Part shown: in pieces, positions 5,450 through 6,972 of the stretch | Layout of the letters: each line of letters opens with the position of its first letter | Position numbering within the stretch: the stretch's first letter is position 1 | Origin: Anaerocolumna sp. | GTDB lineage: Bacteria > Bacillota > Clostridia > Lachnospirales > Lachnospiraceae | Assembly (NCBI GenBank): GCA_029256035.1 | Contig: JAQSYR010000120.1 | Span: 1-6,972, forward strand | Direction of reading: 5' to 3' | Length of the DNA stretch: 6,972 bases | Notes under the pieces: generated by a model | Database searches by the model: none | Told to the model about the DNA's origin: nothing | What the model saw: only the letters and a program-made list of their open reading frames with translations | Made by a program: the position numbers and the translations under genes

Positions 5450-5568
5450 TAGACTTCACCTATAACCATGCATACTATTTTTGAACTTGAAGCTGCGTTA
5501 ACATTCGCTTATAATTAATAAACGCATACTTTGAACAAAAATGCATATCTAGTTACATATGAAGTCTA
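5450..5568. repeat. 119-bp imperfect inverted repeat with TA ends (MITE-like) between gpsA and nudC
   Basis: The outer ends are perfect 9-bp inverted repeats, TAGACTTCA (5450-5458) and TGAAGTCTA (5560-5568). Moving inward, TAAC, ATGCAT, a TTTTTG tract and GCGTT/AACGC recur in matching order on both arms with small offsets. The middle is AT-rich (TTATAATTAATAA). It encodes nothing. TA at both ends is what an IS630/mariner-type miniature element leaves, but no related transposase or second copy is visible here. In RNA it could fold into a long hairpin between gpsA and nudC. Confidence 0.5.
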
Positions 5569-5582
5569 AATAGTCAAAGGGA

Positions 5583-6596
5583 TTATTTTTCCCATTTTAA
5601 TTCTGAATATTCTCTTCTTTTGTCTCGTAAAAGTAAGTCATTTACTGCTTCTTCTGGTGATTTATTTTCGAATAGCACTTTATTAACCTGTTCAACAATT
5701 GGCATATCTATGTTATACTTTTTAGCTAATCCAAGTGCAGCCTTAGCAGAATAAACTCCTTCTACTACCTGTTTTACTTCCTTCATCGCTTCTTCCATAG
5801 AATAGCCTTTCCCCATAAGATACCCAGCGTTACGGTTACGGCTATGTTTGCTTGTACAAGTAACGATTAAATCTCCTACACCAGATAAACCAGCAAAAGT
5901 TTCCATCTTTCCGCCCATTGCAATGCCAAGTCTGCTTATTTCTGCAATTCCTCGGGTCATAAGAGCTGCCTTCGTATTATCTCCAAACCCTAAACCATCT
6001 GCGATTCCAGCAGCTAGTGCAATTACATTCTTTAAAGAACCACCAAGTTCTATACCGATAACATCAGGACTTGTATAGACCCGGAAACGTTCACTCATAA
6101 ATACGTCCTGAATAAAATATGCAGTATCTTTTGATTCAGCACCTACAACACAGGTAGTCGGAATGGTGCGGCTTACTTCTTCTGCATGACTTGGACCAGA
6201 TAAAACTGCAATATCAGCTCCTGGTAACTCTTCTTTTAATATATCTGTTAACGTATCTAATGTAGCCTCTTCAATTCCTTTTCCAACGTTAACAACTTTT
6301 TGATTTGCTTTAATAAAAGTTTTGGCCATTTGTGCTGTTCTACGAACAAATGGAGATGCAACTGCAAAAACAATTAAATCTTTTCCCGTACATGAACTTT
6401 CTAAATCATCAGAAATAAATACATTGTCAGGAAGTTTTATGCCAGGTAGTTTATCTACTAATTCCCTTTCTTTTCTTAACATTTCAACTTCCGGTGCAAG
6501 GGCTGACCATAATGTTACGTCATGTCCATTATTTCCCAATAGCATAGAGATTGCAGTACCCCAGGCTCCGGCTCCTAATACACTTACGATAGCCAT
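5583..6596 (-). CDS. gpsA: NAD(P)-dependent glycerol-3-phosphate dehydrogenase
   Basis: GpsA reduces dihydroxyacetone phosphate to sn-glycerol-3-phosphate, the backbone precursor of membrane phospholipids, in the cytoplasm. The protein has 337 residues, a normal family length. The N-terminal Rossmann domain opens with VLGAGAWG (GxGxxG at 8-13). VGKG (Lys106), LSGPSHAEEV (132-141), GGSLKN with the catalytic-type Lys189, GFGDNTKAAL and GLSGVGDLIVTC (236-247) follow in family order, as does SRNRNAG. The start ATG (6594-6596) has GGAGGAG at 6601-6607, with a 4-nt spacer. It lies 76 nt after plsY, whose enzyme acylates its product, so the pair probably forms one transcript. No clear U-tailed terminator follows; the inverted-repeat element does. 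Confidence 0.97.
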   Translation of the reverse strand: MAIVSVLGAGAWGTAISMLLGNNGHDVTLWSALAPEVEMLRKERELVDKLPGIKLPDNVFISDDLESSCTGKDLIVFAVASPFVRRTAQMAKTFIKANQKVVNVGKGIEEATLDTLTDILKEELPGADIAVLSGPSHAEEVSRTIPTTCVVGAESKDTAYFIQDVFMSERFRVYTSPDVIGIELGGSLKNVIALAAGIADGLGFGDNTKAALMTRGIAEISRLGIAMGGKMETFAGLSGVGDLIVTCTSKHSRNRNAGYLMGKGYSMEEAMKEVKQVVEGVYSAKAALGLAKKYNIDMPIVEQVNKVLFENKSPEEAVNDLLLRDKRREYSELKWEK

Positions 6597-6660
6597 TTTT
6601 CTCCTCCAAAAATAATTTATTTTATTAACAAAAGATTGCTATTTATATTACTAATGTATT

Positions 6661-6688
6661 ATGAATTTTGTCTTATGAATTTTGTCTT
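6661..6688. repeat. 14-bp perfect tandem duplication across the plsY stop codon
   Basis: ATGAATTTTGTCTT occurs at 6661-6674 and again at 6675-6688 without any gap. The plsY stop codon (6673-6675) straddles the join. A single copy would give the same C-terminus and stop, so the duplication appears neutral, probably from replication slippage. Confidence 0.9.
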
Positions 6689-6972
6689 TTTTGACCGATT
6701 TTATTTTCAGTTCCATTTAACAACCGTTTAATATTAGCATGATGTTTATAAAAAGCTGAGATTGTGAAAATTAAGCTAACTATAAGCATATGTATATTTC
6801 CCGGATACCAGATTAAAACCCATACAGGAAACATCAGGGAAATCAACAGTGACCCAAGAGATACATATCTTGTAACCGCAACTACTATAATAAATATAAA
6901 TAAGGCAACAATTGCAAGCCTCCAGTCAAATGCCAGCATAACACCTCCGGTTGCAGCAATTCCCTTACCACC
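6673..6972 (-). CDS. plsY: Acyl-phosphate:glycerol-3-phosphate acyltransferase, C-terminal half (partial)
   Basis: PlsY is an integral membrane enzyme that moves the acyl group from acyl-phosphate to sn-glycerol-3-phosphate, making lysophosphatidic acid, the first step of phospholipid synthesis. The last 99 codons are present and the frame runs off the window end. It begins with the Gly-rich GGKGIAATGGV loop, a family phosphate-binding signature. Hydrophobic segments follow (LAIVALFIFIIVVAVT, LLISLMFPVWVLIW, MLIVSLIFTISAF), then the conserved HANIKRLLNGTE motif near the C-terminus. An internal Met at 6937-6939 is not the start, since conserved sequence continues upstream. Full-length homologues have about 200 residues, so roughly half is missing. 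It pairs functionally and positionally with gpsA. Confidence 0.95.
   Translation of the reverse strand, partial: GGKGIAATGGVMLAFDWRLAIVALFIFIIVVAVTRYVSLGSLLISLMFPVWVLIWYPGNIHMLIVSLIFTISAFYKHHANIKRLLNGTENKIGQKRQNS

Noticed and set aside
5468..5531. CATACTAT and CATACTTT on the plus strand in the gpsA-nudC spacer as sigma-E boxes
   Set aside because: They point toward the 3' end of gpsA on the wrong strand, and CATAC is absent on the minus strand of this spacer.
5848..6078. Plus-strand reading frame of 76 codons
   Set aside because: It is antisense to the most conserved part of gpsA; its Pro/Ser-rich composition is a by-product of that sequence.
6322..6615. Plus-strand reading frame of 97 codons
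   Set aside because: It lies antisense to the start of gpsA, has no domain or ribosome site, and is a shadow of that gene.

Overview
All genes in this window lie on the minus strand. Read in transcription order (high to low coordinate) they are: plsY (5' end outside the window), gpsA, nudC, spoIVA, two small uncharacterised genes, a secreted SH3b/SH3b/NlpC-P60 cell-wall hydrolase, and the first codons of a lipoprotein behind a lysine riboswitch. The AT-rich DNA, strong AGGAGG ribosome sites, an endospore coat gene and the plsY-gpsA-spoIVA neighbourhood point to an anaerobic, spore-forming Clostridia. The family is probably Lachnospiraceae; this is inferred from protein resemblance only.

Region by region. 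At 6673-6972 and 5583-6596, plsY and gpsA make and use glycerol-3-phosphate for phospholipid synthesis. A 119-bp imperfect inverted repeat with TA at both ends (5450-5568) separates gpsA from nudC (NADH pyrophosphatase, 4608-5429). nudC runs directly into spoIVA (3158-4570). SpoIVA homology continues upstream of its first ordinary start codon and stops at the nudC stop codon, so the usual N-terminus and any mother-cell promoter are missing. spoIVA ends at a clear terminator (3095-3146). A two-gene unit (2401-2877 and 2018-2386) follows behind a possible sigma-E promoter. It encodes an unknown protein and a Cys-rich Ig-like protein that could be a spore protein, and it ends at a terminator (1964-1998).

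The hydrolase gene (672-1706) has a perfect sigma-A promoter (TTGACA, 17 bp, TATAAT). Five TGAC-like motifs spaced exactly 11 bp apart overlap and precede it, which is the layout of a PhoB/PhoP/WalR-type response-regulator site. The 118-610 interval, which has no protein gene, holds a sigma-A promoter, a complete lysine riboswitch aptamer (260-430) and its terminator (196-223). These control a lipoprotein at 1-110, probably the binding protein of an importer.

I found no CRISPR array, tRNA, rRNA, phage or transposase gene, and no evident new multi-gene system. The observations most worth checking are the nudC/spoIVA junction, the 11-bp-phased operator, the riboswitch-lipoprotein pairing, and the small operon next to spoIVA.
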